DNA from: Blasia pusilla
Taxonomy: Eukaryota > Marchantiophyta > Marchantiopsida > Blasiales
NCBI GenBank assembly: GCA_050084515.1
Contig: CM114271.1
Span: 18,166,001-18,230,000 of the forward strand
Direction of reading: 5' to 3'
DNA: 64,000 nt
Shown here in pieces: positions 12,150-23,950 of the stretch (positions are counted from its first letter, which is position 1; each line of letters starts with the position of its first letter). Under the pieces are notes generated by a model, which saw nothing but the letters and a program-made list of their open reading frames with translations, had not been told where the DNA came from and ran no database searches. The position numbers and the translations under genes are program-made.

Positions 12150-12859
12150 TGCCAACCAGGTCTATAAGACGCTCTCTCAGTCCAGTAATCCATCTGAAAA
12201 CCCATCGGGTACAATATTGCTCCTCCAACTAGTACATCATACGACTCGGCTGATGTGACTACCGCAGATACTCCCAACCGGGAGCTATCAGTCGCATGAT
12301 CTGGTCTCACCTGTACAGAAAACATCTCCCGTGTCATGAATTGAGACCTATCATTGGCTCCTCCAAGTGATGTTTGAATCTGGAATGGGCAAGGCTCAAG
12401 ATCTGACCTCCGAATACCCAAACCAGTGCATGCCGCCTTTCCCAACATCAAAGGTTGGGCACCAGAGTCTAACAAGACTCTATCTGGTCTATACACCTGT
12501 CTTGTAGGACTCACCAATCGGAATATCCCAATCCGGTTGTCCAACATACATACACCAGGTGTAAGCCTCTCACGATCAATGGCTGGCCGGGCTAGTAATG
12601 CATCCATCTTCGCCGCTGCTGCCTGCCAAGTAGCACTGGTACTCAATCCTACACCTGACATAGAGGGTCGCTCCACCGCAACACCCTCATCCACCTTAGC
12701 ACGTGTAGCAGTAACATCCCCACGTTCACACAACGTGGATGCTAGCTGAAATACAGGAGCTAAGTCAACTCCTAAAGCCATCAGCTCCGTGGCCGAAAAC
12801 AATGGGGATCCCAACACTGAAGTTTCCATCCGCAATCTTTTGCCTTTGGATCGATGCAT
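12150..12859 (-). pseudogene. Retropepsin (aspartic protease) domain
   Basis: The open frame at 12041-12859 contains VLLDSGAQPLMLG, the active-site loop of a retropepsin (hydrophobic-hydrophobic-D-S/T-G-A), and later YDVLVGGAILYPMGF, the usual second conserved block. The domain releases the other proteins from the polyprotein. The reading moves to another frame near 12150, where the methyltransferase ORF (11466-12155) overlaps. Whether this is a mutation or a programmed shift cannot be told from one copy. Confidence 0.8.
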
Positions 12860-13356
12860 CCGTGTCTACTACACGCCATGTAGATGCCTCAGTCCCCACT
12901 TTCGGCTCAATAGGCTGCGTAGGAACCATGGATGGAGTCCTAAGCACCTCAGACAACAAGAATGACTGGAGAAGCCTAGCTGCGCCTCCCGGCCTCACCC
13001 CTCTGTGGGTCCAACTCACAAGAGCACCACGTGGCTCGACGCTTTCGAGTGGCTCCTCTCGTGAATCGCAGCCGATGCCTCAACTTTTGTCTTTGCACTC
13101 GCCATATAAGAGAGATCATCCCCTCCATAAGAGGTGGAAGCCCCCTGCTCCCGAACACGATCTATCTTTGGATACCGACCATAGTAGCCAGCTTATGCTC
13201 CTACTGCTCAATCCTGGCAGCCATAGCTGACTCTGTCGTAGTGGTAGGGGTAGCCACCGTAGGCTCTCCAACCACTGGTCCACCTCTACCACCCCTACCA
13301 CCTCTACCACCTCGGCCTCTCGGAGCTACTCCACCACGGCCGCGGCCTGATCTCAA

Positions 13357-13548
13357 CTATGGATGAAGATCAAAGCAACGCTCTTGAGGATGACCTGGTC
13401 TCCCGCAATGATCACACTGAGTTGGGGCCGACTGAGGCCCATCCTTCAAATTCCGTCTCCCATCCTCTTGGGAACAAAACTTCCTAACATGATCACCTCC
13501 ACATGTCCAACATGACTGTCCTTGCTGCGGGGCAGCAAATGAAGGCAA
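13357..13548 (-). pseudogene. Gag zinc knuckles (two CCHC)
   Basis: Two knuckles are visible. CWTCGGDHVRKFC is one residue shorter than the usual CX2CX4HX4C. CDHCGRPGHPQERC fits the consensus exactly. Such knuckles bind the element's RNA in the nucleocapsid part of gag. The segment lies in a different ORF from the capsid-like part, so at least one frame change or stop separates them. Confidence 0.75.
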
Positions 13549-13955
13549 TGGTCTCTACGCAAGTGTCTCTTTAGGACCGGACTGAGGTCGTGTGTACCCC
13601 CCACGACTCCCACTACTACTACCACCACCACTACTATGATACTGTGAGGTGGGCTGCTGAACACGAGAAGTAGTAGTTGTATCCCTACTAAATGCGGATG
13701 TCACCACTCCCTCCTTCACCATGTTAAGCTCAATCTTCTCAGATAGAGCAAACACATGGATCAATGTGGATGAATCATCACTCATAAGAGTAGCATCACG
13801 TACCCTGAGACGCAACTCTCTGTCCAAGATCCCATACCAAAACTAGAGTGCCTGAGCCTCAGTCACACCCTAGGTAACTGAAATCAAGCGTCGCATACGA
13901 GTTTATGCCTCACGAAGACTCTCACCAGTCTTTCGCTCAAACTCTTGAAGACTCC

Positions 13956-14642
13956 TCAACTTCTCTTTGTCTTCACTCCTTGATAGTTCTTCTTCAACCT
14001 CTTGAAGAACTCTGCAACCGGGCTAAACAATGGTGGGGCACTAGTACCTCCACTAGTACCCCCACTGGTACCTCCATGGGTACCTCCACTGGTACTCCCA
14101 CTCCAGATCGTACTCGTACCACTCAACGTCGGGCTGGCTGGCATAGTAGGAGCACTACTACCAATACCACCATGGGTGATAGACACATAGCGTGGAGACC
14201 AATATTGTCTCCACGCCTCAATCTCAGCAACATGGTCCTTCCTAAACTCATGGTAATCATCCATGTGTGGTCCCTCAAAGTGCTGAAACAACCCCTTCCA
14301 AGCCAAGAAGGGTGTAAACAACGTGGCGTTCCGCAACATCTGCATATCACACCACGTATCAAACTCTTGCATGAAGTCCTCCAACTCAATGGTGCCCACT
14401 GCACCCGAGTACCGTCGTGTGCCCTTCATGGCCCCATATATCCTATCCATGTCCCAAATCAATGGAGCTGCAACACTCGATAACAACGTAGAAGACTCGG
14501 TGTTTGGAACACCCTCGTCCTCCTCTTCATCAACCGTCGGAAGTGGAAAAGGTAGCCGGTACCTAAATCCACTCCGTGTGAAACCACCACTGTCCGCACC
14601 ACGGTCCCCAACCAGACCACCAAACAGCTCCGTGATGACCAA
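13956..14642 (-). pseudogene. Gag-like ORF of the DNMT retrotransposon
   Basis: A 228-residue open frame contains the stretch LEDFMQEFDTWCDMQMLRNA followed by FTPFLAWKGLFQHF. This fits the helical capsid region of Ty3/gypsy gag in style and place. It ends in a low-complexity Gly/Ser/Thr segment (repeats of GGTSGGTSGG type) and runs into a stop before the zinc-knuckle part. It sits directly upstream of the CCHC knuckles, as gag should. The start is uncertain because the leader is degenerate. Confidence 0.6.
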
Positions 14643-15159
14643 CGTCGATGCCGCCCCACCACCAAATTACCACCTCTAAGTAACCAAGTGACGTCGATGT
14701 CGCTGTACTATTCTAGCTCTACTGGCTATGGGTGTAGGCAACCTAACCTGTCATCACCACAAGAAGCCTCCCACGGTCTACTGGTCATCACTCCAGCCTC
14801 ACTACCGGTAGCACACAGGAGTAACACTACTCTGGAAATCAGCGTCAACCCTAACAATGGGCGCGCAAGCAAGAAGCAACGATGGAGGGGATCCAAACAC
14901 AGGAAGTCCAACGAAAATCCTCCAATCGCAAATGGAAATCAACGTAACATAATCCACCAAACGTGGCGCCCCCTGAATCCACAAAACCCACCACACAATT
15001 CTAACGCAATAGCTACTCCGCCGCGGGTCGATGACGTGCTAGTCGAACTTGCAGCACTTGAAAATATCATCTGCATGGAGAGGCTACACCGTACTATGCG
15101 CAAGAGGTCCATCAACCAAAAACCTGAGATGCATAAAGTGCCTAACACCTCTCCGAACA

Positions 15160-15282
15160 GCACCAAATGAGCTACAACAGTGTGTACACTGGCAAAGTTA
15201 AGAACTCAGCAGTTAAGCGTCTTCCAGGCAGAATAGCCCAAAGATGGGTGACCGGTTATGCAACACTCAAATCACAAATCCT
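15160..15282 (+). pseudogene. 5S rRNA-like sequence with intact internal promoter spacing
   Basis: The segment from GAACTCAGCAGTTAAGCGT at 15202 to GATGGGTGACC at 15243-15253 matches the plant 5S rRNA A-box and C-box regions. By my count of the 5S consensus, the 41-base spacing between the two boxes is exactly that of 5S rRNA. Flanking parts align more weakly over the full 120-base length. It lies on the strand opposite to the retrotransposon, in its probable leader or LTR region. LTR retrotransposons carrying 5S (Cassandra) are known in plants. Here it may be such a capture, a 5S-derived SINE or an isolated pseudogene. Confidence 0.75.
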
Positions 15283-15301
15283 GCAAAAAATTCCTCACGC
15301 C

Positions 15302-15325
15302 CAAGCAAGCAAGCTTGCTTGCTTG
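15302..15325. repeat. Perfect 24-bp palindrome
   Basis: The sequence is three CAAG/CAAGC units followed by their mirror, centred on AAGCTT, and is its own reverse complement over 24 bases. It lies 20 bases beyond the 5S-like sequence. Confidence 0.75.
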
Positions 15326-17357
15326 CTCCTTGCTCCTTACTCCGCCTCTCACGCCCACTCGCCCCGAGCTACCACGAGTTGCCTTGAAGCCTCAAAACGC
15401 CGAGAAATGCTCGAGACATGCCCCGTTCGCCACGCTTCGCCATGCTTTGCCATGCTTTGCTATGGAGAGAGAGGCCCAACTAGGGCGCCCCCAACGGGAT
15501 AGGCGTCTCCAACAATGAACAAGTCACCAACCAACCAGCCCCTCCGATCCGCTGTCCACCATAGCCAGACCTTGAGCTAGTCCGCAAAATTTCGATCAGC
15601 AATTACTCCACAAATCCTTGACCAAAATTGAATCTGTTTCAACCAGAATTGAATTGACCACCATAGCTATCTCTCCACAAAAAATCAGCTACAACCAAAC
15701 TCTGTATTCAGAGCTAAAATCAGACAAACTTGCTGTCCATACACCTCCAGAATCGCAAATCCGACAGCGCTTCCGCCCAGTTTCATGCACACAGAAATCC
15801 GCAACGCTTCACACACTCGAGCAGATAGCTTCACATGAGATCAAAATACAAGTAGCAACATGAACCTCTCACCCGATCTAGATGAACTTCAACAGAGCTT
15901 CCGCACTCCAAGCTCTCCACATCAAAAAACCGTCGAACACGAATCAGAATCTTCAATCCTTGATAACTTCCAACTCCCTTGACGAAATCCGGCGATCTAA
16001 AGCACGTTGCAAAGCTCTCAACAAGGCGCTTCTTTCCCAACCAACCACGCACCAGATCGACACCTCCAACATAGGCCACAAGCCATGAACATCCACGGCC
16101 GAGTACACAATCAGCCCTAACAAGATCCTACTGATCCACAATCGAAGCTACCATCGATCTACTCCAGTTCTTTGAGTGAAATCCGTGAAAGACCTACTGT
16201 CATAAAACACATATAGAATCACATACAATCGAGCCAAACCCACTCCACGATGGGAGAATCTAGGTCGAAGCTTGCGGGAAACAGCCTAGCCAAGAGCTCT
16301 ACTCACTACCAAGGCTAACTCCCAACGCAACAGGCTCAAATCAAAGAACTGACTGTTCTTTGAGTGCACTCCACCTTATATCCTCCAACCTAAGAGCGGG
16401 CCCTATTGGAGAAGCCACCCTCAACTGAGTAACCCCCAAACCTATGTATGAAATCGCATCTCTACCTAGACACTGCGGCCCTACATAAGGTATGGCCTCT
16501 ACTAGCACACTATACTCTACGACATAATCCATATGGTCATGACACATGCCCTATACATGGTTGATATCTACAACCACATGGTGAGACAATTTATTATCAA
16601 GGACTAGATCTTTGGTTGAGTAATGGGATGCATTCATGTAATGGTGTTTCAAAAAAGAACTACAAAGATGACACCACAAGTGTTTTTCCTATGGGATGTT
16701 CATACCAGTATATCTATCTTCATGTTAATTTTATTGCGAATTAGTAAAAAAATATTATTTATCTAATAGATTTTTTCAATGACTATTTGCCTTTAGGATT
16801 GTCTCCACATGGTTTCTCTATGAACATCGATCCTTAACTTATACTTTAAAAAATAAGAAAGGGTCAAAAGACAAGCAAATGGGACACTAATACAGTATTG
16901 GTGGTTTCTAGGTTTACGCAACATCACACACACGAATAAATAATTTTAAAGAGAATATTGGGGATGAATTTTTCATTCCATGGATCCCATTGATTTCATC
17001 GACTTGGGTTTTCTTTTAATTCATTGAAAATATAAATTTCCTTTTTTCTTGTTTTTGGATCATTATTAATAAATCTCAAATTCAAATTAGTAAAGAAATT
17101 GGTATGTGCAAAGGGTTCATTTTTTTTTTCATAATAATGATATTAGACGTTCTATGGGGCAGGTACTATAAGTCCAATCTATACGATTCTTTGAAAAGAA
17201 ATCCGTGAGAAATCTTTTCAAAAATTTTATAAACTCTACACCATTGCCCATAATGCACCCTTTCGCCTTGCACTAGATGTATCACACGGAATTATTATTT
17301 GTATTTTAAAAATAAAATATTAATTAAAAAATTTATACGAAATAACTTACATTATAT
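15326..17357. other. Probable retroelement leader or LTR remnant, then AT-rich spacer
   Basis: From 15326 to about 16560 the composition resembles the retrotransposon next to it and may include its 5' LTR and leader. I found no certain TG...CA boundaries or primer-binding site. From 16560 to 17357 the DNA is AT-rich without recognisable features. Confidence 0.35.
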
Positions 17358-17520
17358 GTAGAAAAAAGATGGGGAAACCCATCACATTACAAAAGTGGGG
17401 ACATAAAAAATAAAAATATGGACCTCAAGAGGTCAAAACCGGAGGAGAAAGAAGGAAGCCTCCCCTAACGATCAAAATCACCATCAGCATAAACAATATC
17501 AATAACACCCGAGAGAGGGA
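17358..17520 (-). mobile_element. 5'-truncated copy of the R2-like element's 3' end
   Basis: The words GTAGAAAAAAGATGGGGAAA, CCCATCAC, ACAAAAG, GACCTC.AGAGG and ACAATATCA occur here in the same order as in 23928-24060, the 3' end of the large R2-like element. Both copies start just after AT-rich sequence (TTATATGTAG, TATATATGTAG), so they share the same 3' terminus. The similarity fades after about 17520, which fits 5' truncation during target-primed insertion. Confidence 0.7.
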
Positions 17521-17639
17521 TCACCGCGACGTTATCATGTTACCGCCCCTGCAACTAACCACGTCGCCCCCGTCTCGAAATCCGCGCCTCTCAAGGGCCT
17601 GGAGTCTGCAGAAAGAAGCCCCGTGCACTAAGCGGGTTT

Positions 17640-17800
17640 CCGGGAGTTTCCCGGCGGGATCCGATACCTTGCCGGGAATTTCAAATCGGGAACAGTAGTC
17701 CCGGTTTGCAGGTACGTTATACAAAGAGTTCTTTGTATAATGTATCTGAATAAATAACCGGTAACCGGCCAGATTTTCTCGAAACCGCGGAATCCGGATG
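17640..17800 (-). repeat. Dispersed CCGG-rich repeat, diverged inverse copy
   Basis: In reverse orientation this GC-rich segment keeps the order of the dispersed family: GGGAGTTT, CGGGAATTT, AAATCGGGAACAGTAGTCCCGG, then an AACCGG-rich end (longest quoted pieces are partial). It also contains an 11-bp perfect inverted repeat at about 17726-17749 (TTATACAAAGA ... TCTTTGTATAA). Similarity to the other copies is weaker here than among them. Confidence 0.45.
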
Positions 17801-19856
17801 CCCCCGAACGTTGGCACGAAGTGTTCTAGTTGAAGCCTTAAGTCCGAACCCTTCAGTTCGGACTCCGGAGTCGGGACTCGGGAGATGGGCCGAGTAATGA
17901 TTCCCCCGTGTCTTGTGAGGGGACCATTTACCATTAATGACGCGCAGTTCTCTGCAAAAGAGGAACGGAAGTTACGGAACGGAGGGGAACCGGGCCCCGG
18001 GACTAGGGGCCCGAGGGTCTGTTATGAGAATCAAGGGTCAAAGTGGGCCACGTTTTATTAATTATTAATTACCTTCTAGATCGTCTTGACGAGGCACCGG
18101 CGTTAGACCATGAGATCGAGGTTGCCGGCTGCCGGACGATACGGTGCGGAGTTGGGAATGTAAATTGCAAGTGCGAGGCGACGCGGGTCCGATAGCGGGA
18201 GGGACGAGCCCGGGCCCGAATGTATTCCGGGTGGCGCCACAAGTAATTCTATCCACATTCCTGGTCCAAAAGAAAACATTATATCGTCACGGGGAGCCGT
18301 GCGTTTCGGGTCATGGTTAGAAAGACGCCTCTCGCCGTTCATCGACCTTGGGCTTGACTGCCTGGTGAAGGGTCATTGTTTGGTAACCAGTGGAAGCTTG
18401 ACACAAATCTGGAAAATCAGACTGCTTCCTATTTAAACCGGTTGTCTTTTGACCAAATTTCGTTCCTCGGCTAGGGAGGTGCGAGCTCCGAAGGAGTTCT
18501 TTCTCAAACAACGGCCTGAGCCTTAATGCGGATCTCAGCATCCTGTGAGGATGTCGTTCACTTTCTTAGAAATTTCACCACGCATGAGAAATTGAGTGAG
18601 GCGTATCAAGCTTAATTTCATATAAAATACCAAATCACTAGTCTTATAAATAGTCCAATCAGTCAAAGATGCACAAGTGTCAACTTCTGTGCGGGATAAC
18701 GATCTTGTTGTCGTCGGATGAAGGTTGCCCTAAGCGATGGTGGCCATCGTGGTCGAACCCCACTCATCATCAATGCTCGTCCCAGCTCCGTAAGACACCT
18801 TAATTCCAGGATAAGGATACCACATGTGGAGATCACGAGCTACTTTCGGAAAGTAAACAACGTACTTGTTCAACATCGGTCAGAATCGCTAGTCACCGTC
18901 AGTTCGCCAGAAACATGCCCGTTTACTGATCCCCGTGTACAGGCAGGACCTTTGGGGGCAGTCCACGCAGCCCAGGGTCTCATTGAAGGCATCCATTTGC
19001 ACAAAGCTGACGAGAGGAAACACACTTGAGCAGCATAAATTCTCTAGTAGCCCCAAATGCTTACTTATCCAGGAAGCGCGTTGCTCTGACTTCCAGACTT
19101 GATTCTTCCTATCCAGGCTAGGTGGCTAGATAAAAAGCTGAACAAGGGGCCCCAAGTCTGAAGAAACATTTGATATACCTTCCCAACCTCCAAGCACCGC
19201 TTCGCTTAATGCAAAGAAGAAGTAAGACAAGCTAAAATTTCTCAATGCCAACAGGCATATAGTGCGTATATACAACTAGCCGATGTCCCTGGACATTACA
19301 GCCTACCACTGAAATATGTCTATTGCCCTCAATGATCTAACTATCAGTCAATATTCCACCTTTATCAACATATAAATATGCCTGTCCATCAGAGTGACTG
19401 CCCCACAGTGCCAGAGCAATTCGTTCTCGAGTAAGAAATACAGTTCATATCTCAAAGGTTGTAGCTCACGTAGTTCATGTGCTCTACTTACAGCTGTGTC
19501 ATCGTCTGTGGAGAAGACTAGCATATCTGAACAGAGTTAACGTCTCATGAGATGCCTCTACACTCTTCCCTGGGGATTTACTGCCCTGGAATCAGCGTAT
19601 GTGAAACCCTCAGGTCTGATGAGACCTCCACATCCAACGGCTTTGTTGGCTGTTTGCTGCTGAGGCTTGGATAGGAGACCAAGCAACTGAAACTGAATGC
19701 AAATCTCGGAAAGTACATAATTGTGTTCATCCCGGTAAAATTCCAAAAAGTTAACTCTGCTTCAAGGCTGGAATTCAGCCACTCATGGAAATCTAACACA
19801 ATGGTACAAGAGAGTAAAGTGAACTCCAAATTCTCACCTCGTGTGCAAGCTTCACA
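17801..19856. other. GC-rich stretch and UBP 3' flank, no gene recognised
   Basis: 17801-18560 is unusually GC-rich and crossed by ORFs on the minus strand (such as 17521-17934 and 18103-18342) that match no family I know. 19030-19856 is probably the 3' UTR and downstream flank of the UBP gene. Confidence 0.4.
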
Positions 19857-22800
19857 TTAATGTTTCTGCTCTAGGCTTTCATAGAACAAGATGTAACCAT
19901 GATCTGTATTGTTTGAGTATTCTTGCGTAGAACCAAAAAAGGTCTGCACAACCGATTCATCGATAATCTCCACATTTTCATCATCAAAGAAAAGCCAGTG
20001 ACTGTGGCTCTTAACTAGACTGACGTAGTGACCATGATTAGGCCCACTTCCAACATGAACCACGACAGCAAACAATGAGTACTCTGCTTCAGACCCGGGT
20101 GCGTCATCCGTTGTATTGCAGAGTTTAAGCTCCAGTGGGAACACAACTCGATATGAGAGTTTCTTGTACCTTCCCAGTTGCTCAATGAACTTAAATCGCT
20201 TTAGGTGAAGAGCAAGTATTCGAGGAGGGGACTTAATCTTCATTCTTTTCTGTGCCTCTTGCAAACTGCATGACATTGAAACTGACAATTCAGCGGATTG
20301 TAAACCAGAAAATTTTCATGGTTCAAACTTGTACTGTCATCAATGTTAGTAACTATTCTCGCCATGAAACCTAAAATCTCCAACACCATATTTTCTTGAT
20401 ATTTACTTCAGTCCTATCCTGTTGTGTCTATTTCTTTCATTGACTATGGAGAGATGTAAATATTAAGAGCAGCGGGGAAATGTTGGATGGCTTCTTCTCT
20501 AGTCCATCACCCTAAAAACTGGCTTTAGGACCGAAGGAAGAAATCTTACCTGCAGCACTTGTCGCAGAAAAATTTGTCCTCGGCATTCAATGTTTCTGTG
20601 GAACTGAAGTTTCGGAGACAACTCGTGATGGAACTGTTCTGCTCAATATCCAGACTGAGGTCCAAAAACGTCTCATCTCGTGCAGTTATGGTTTCACACC
20701 TGAGACACCTTGTTTCATTTGTCAACGTACCCTGGAAATAGTTTCGAACATTAGTGAAGAGGCGGATGTGTAAACTCTAGTCGCAAATTCCCCCAAAACA
20801 AGGCCCTTTCGTGTGCGATGAGAAACAACATGCAAATATATGAACACGTTTGTCAGCACAGGTCAGAAATTTAAGATATCCACGTAACACCTCTTGCATA
20901 AGGTCCAGGGGAGTGGGTGGATATTGTGGTAGACATGGCAAGGGCTATATTTTTGCAGCTAAACATTCATCTACAGAAGTACAGTTTGAAATAGAGATCT
21001 ACTAGTACTTGAGGCATGTGTCGGAGTCTGAAGGGAAACCTGAAAGATCTTGTGCACCCATGTAACCACATTGTGATAATGATTTCCATTTGATGTCCCA
21101 TTGGCAGTGCCATTCGCCAACCTGTCAGGGTGGGCTTGGTGGCCTGACGTTGGTTTAGAAGATGCCTTGGCTTCTTTCTCCAAAATGTCCACGAGTTCAT
21201 TTAGGAGAAAGTTCAAAAATTCATGGGCGTCCTGCAAAAACAAATCCTACTTAAGGCAACTATACAGTAGATGCCCTCCCTTCAAAAGTCTCCTAGTTCT
21301 GGTGGTTGTATGACAGCATAAAGAAACAGACAGGAAATACAAATCCATTCCTGGCTCACAAGGCGGTCTTCCTCATAAAGAAACACTGACAGGAAGTACA
21401 AAATCTATTCCTGAATCACAAGCAGGTCTTCCACATAATTCAGAGTAGCTACCAGCTTTGCAATATCATGGATATTCCGGACATAAAAGCCCAACTTCAA
21501 TAGCCTCACACACATGAGAAAAAACATGAAGCATCCATACCTGATGCATATAGCTCCGGAAGAGTTCATTCTGCTTCTTCACTCTTTGAACAAAACGCTT
21601 AGGAGCTATAACTCCGGTCTTTTTCTTCTGGGAGTTAATCTGCACAGCAAAGCATCATCCATCTGAATTTAAAAAATCAAGCAGTGGTGGTCCCAGACAG
21701 TGAAATCACAGTAGGGATGCACAAAAACGTGGACATAAGAAAACAGTATGGTGAAGACACCAGGTTTTTTTGGTTCCAAAAGTGGGTTAGTTTAGTGAAG
21801 TGACAAGGAAGAGATTACCCACCTGAGTAAACAGTTCCGACAAGCATGTGAGGAGATTTTCCTCCGTTTCGCCTGAGCCCTTGCTGCGGCTTGCATGCTC
21901 CAGCAGTTGATCCCTGAACGGGACACAGAAGTATAGAGCCTGTAGCAATCCCAAAACTGTAGTCAGATGTCACTAATCGAAGCTATCCGGTGGGAATACA
22001 TCCCTTTAAGTGTCCACAAACTAGTACAGAGCATCAACCAGGTGTGAAAAGAAGTGAAGATGACTAGTAATTGGTAAGGAAAACGATGACAATGCACTGA
22101 ATCTGCCCTCCCTGATCATTTCATTCGTGGCAGCTTCTTTTTGGGCAGGATGGTCTAAAATGCCTCAAAATCTCAACTTGCGACGATACTTTTCCGAAAG
22201 CCTAGCAGGAATATCTAGGTTCAGGAAGGAACCAAACAGGCTTGCCGATGGTTTACGTGGAGTGAAGGACCATTCTGAACGCTGAACAACAAAAAGAAAA
22301 CCATTGCCGCAGAGATAATAGGGCAACCCGGAAGCAAAAAATACAGCGCTATCCCTTAAATACAACGAAAGCTAATACAAAAGACTGACGAGAACTCAGC
22401 ATTTTTTCAATAATTGGCCTTGTTTGACCTAATAACCTAAGCGTGATACCCTCGACGACTACGAAGAAGAAATTTACACCGTTTCTATCTCTGGTTATGA
22501 CTTGATTAAGTAGCACACACTGCGTGCTGGACATTGGCAGTGCGCTGACCTCCCCAGCATGAGATAGTAAACGTCTACGAGGACGTCCGTAGTTACAGTG
22601 CATAGATTACAAAAAAACTAACTCAATTCTGACCAGAGCGTACTTCTTCTATTTTTCATATTCATGGCACAAATTGGCGGAGGTTTCAATGATCTATGAA
22701 AACAGCCACTTAATTTGCATTCTCCCGTTTCTTGACGTAACAGAGCGGTACTAGGATCCGAAAGGGTTGCAACCTGGCGGGTGACGCCGTGATGGGTTGT

Positions 22801-23270
22801 TCGACTAATCTACACAGAATAAAACATCATCTCTTATTTTCTCTACGACGCCCTAAAGATATACCCTGAATTCGCGCCTGCGCCTCCGAATTTCTGTACT
22901 ACTGGATGCTGGGCCACCGATCTCCCCGTATCGACCTACATGTAAGCGAAATTTCGTCCAGAATCTGAACACACGCTCGACATAGACCTCCAGCCTGAAA
23001 TCATTCTCTCGCAAATAAGAGTCGGATCCAACATTTCCTCTCACAAGAAGAGAACCGCGCAAAAGTCAGAAGTATCAACACCCATTTCTTCGTGCCACCC
23101 CTTGAATGAAACAGCCTAGGTATACAAGGCTTGTCAGAGAATGTCTGCCGTACCTGCAGCACACTATTGCAGTAACAGGTGTTCCCAAAGTTCTCTAATC
23201 CAAAGTACCGCTCTCCTTCGGGAAATTGATCCCCTAGCGCCTTTTCCAGCTTTGATCCTGAACTTCCCAT
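19857..23270 (-). CDS. UBP3/4-like: Ubiquitin-specific protease, UBP3/UBP4 type
   Basis: Six exons on the minus strand: 23154-23270, 21823-21939, 21541-21639, 21040-21231, 20550-20731 and 19857-20265. All have GT-AG borders and phases that agree. The joined product is 371 residues, the length of Arabidopsis UBP3, with stop TAA at 19857-19859. The enzyme removes ubiquitin from proteins; UBP3 and UBP4 are nuclear and act redundantly in pollen development in Arabidopsis. Catalytic Cys32 lies in [12 protein letters not shown], the active His near residue 315 in [11 protein letters not shown], and the acidic partner near 330 in FDDENV. A zinc-binding pair is at 184/187 (CLRC) and 231/234 (CDKC). 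The N-terminus [10 protein letters not shown] begins with Gly2, a possible N-myristoylation signal (inference). An in-frame ATG two codons upstream (23274-23276) is an alternative start, but the family begins at MG. No lesion is seen. Confidence 0.95.
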
Positions 23271-23641
23271 TACCATGCGTCTCTCTCCTCCCTCTGTCTA
23301 ACTCCCCGGATTTCAACAAGTACACGGAGCCCGCAGTGTGCACCCTAGACCTACTCCTCGCCACCACGGCACTGCAAGGGCAAGAGATGCGGATCGCGGT
23401 GTGTGATCATATCTCCAGTTTCATCCTTTCCTTCGCCACCGTGACTGAATTTTTTTCCAAGATCGATCCTTACCGAAACTAGATTCACTCACATCTCTCT
23501 CCCTCTCTACGTCTTCCCTCCCTACTCTTCCTCCTCCTCCTACTGCCCTTTTTTTTTCCACCCCCACTCAAATCAAATGCTCCCTCCTGTTCCAAAGCAG
23601 TCACCACTCCGCTCCCCCTCTCCCTCCATCCATCGAAATCC

Positions 23642-23672
<31 letters not shown>

Positions 23673-23914
23673 TCCTCCCTCTCTCCGTCCTCTTCCACCT
23701 CCCTGTATGTGTTCCTCTCTCTCGCTCTCTCTCACTCTGTGTCTCACTCAGCAAGCAAATGTTGCTTCCCCGCTGCCGTGCAGAGAGAAGGTCGACTAGT
23801 CGCGGATGTTTCTCCGGATACTGCTGATTACGCTGCTCATGATCTTGTTCTCGTCTGTCCGTCCGTTAGTCCCGCCGCTGCCGACGCTCCGGACTCGGTT
23901 GTCGAAGAAAGAAT
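23271..23914 (-). promoter_or_regulatory. UBP upstream region with CT/GA-rich tract
   Basis: Between the UBP start codon and the 3' end of the R2-like element lie about 640 bases rich in pyrimidines on the plus strand, with a (CT)n run at about 23648-23672 and shorter runs to 23740. On the gene strand this is a GA-rich leader, common in plant 5' UTRs. No TATA box was assigned. The charged ORFs over it (RERERER-like) arise from the dinucleotide repeats. Confidence 0.5.
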
Positions 23915-23950
23915 AAAATATATATATGTAGAAAAAGGATGGGAAACCCA

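Larger units (their letters stand above)
10156..14700 (-). mobile_element. Decayed Ty3/gypsy-type retrotransposon carrying a DNA methyltransferase
   Basis: Read on the minus strand, the order is gag-like (13956-14642), two CCHC knuckles (13357-13548), retropepsin (about 12150-12859), C5 cytosine methyltransferase (about 10800-11790) and the N-terminal part of a gypsy-type reverse transcriptase (10156-10545). Everything after the start of RT is missing, including RNase H and integrase. The body is broken by stops and small frame changes, but each domain is still recognisable. Neither LTR was identified with confidence; a 5S-like sequence lies upstream at 15160-15282. DNMT-bearing retrotransposons have been reported from charophyte algae and dinoflagellates, so the class is known. 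The copy is dead. See the part entries for details. Confidence 0.85.

Noticed and set aside
13031-14679. Plus-strand ORFs over the gag region (for example PPLPPLPPRP-rich)
   Set aside because: Mirror frames of the retrotransposon's low-complexity Gly/Ser and Pro-coding stretches.
18103-18541. Minus-strand ORFs in GC-rich DNA
   Set aside because: No recognisable domain and stops between short frames.
23485-23754. Charged RERERE-rich ORF
   Set aside because: Translation of CT/GA-rich UBP leader.
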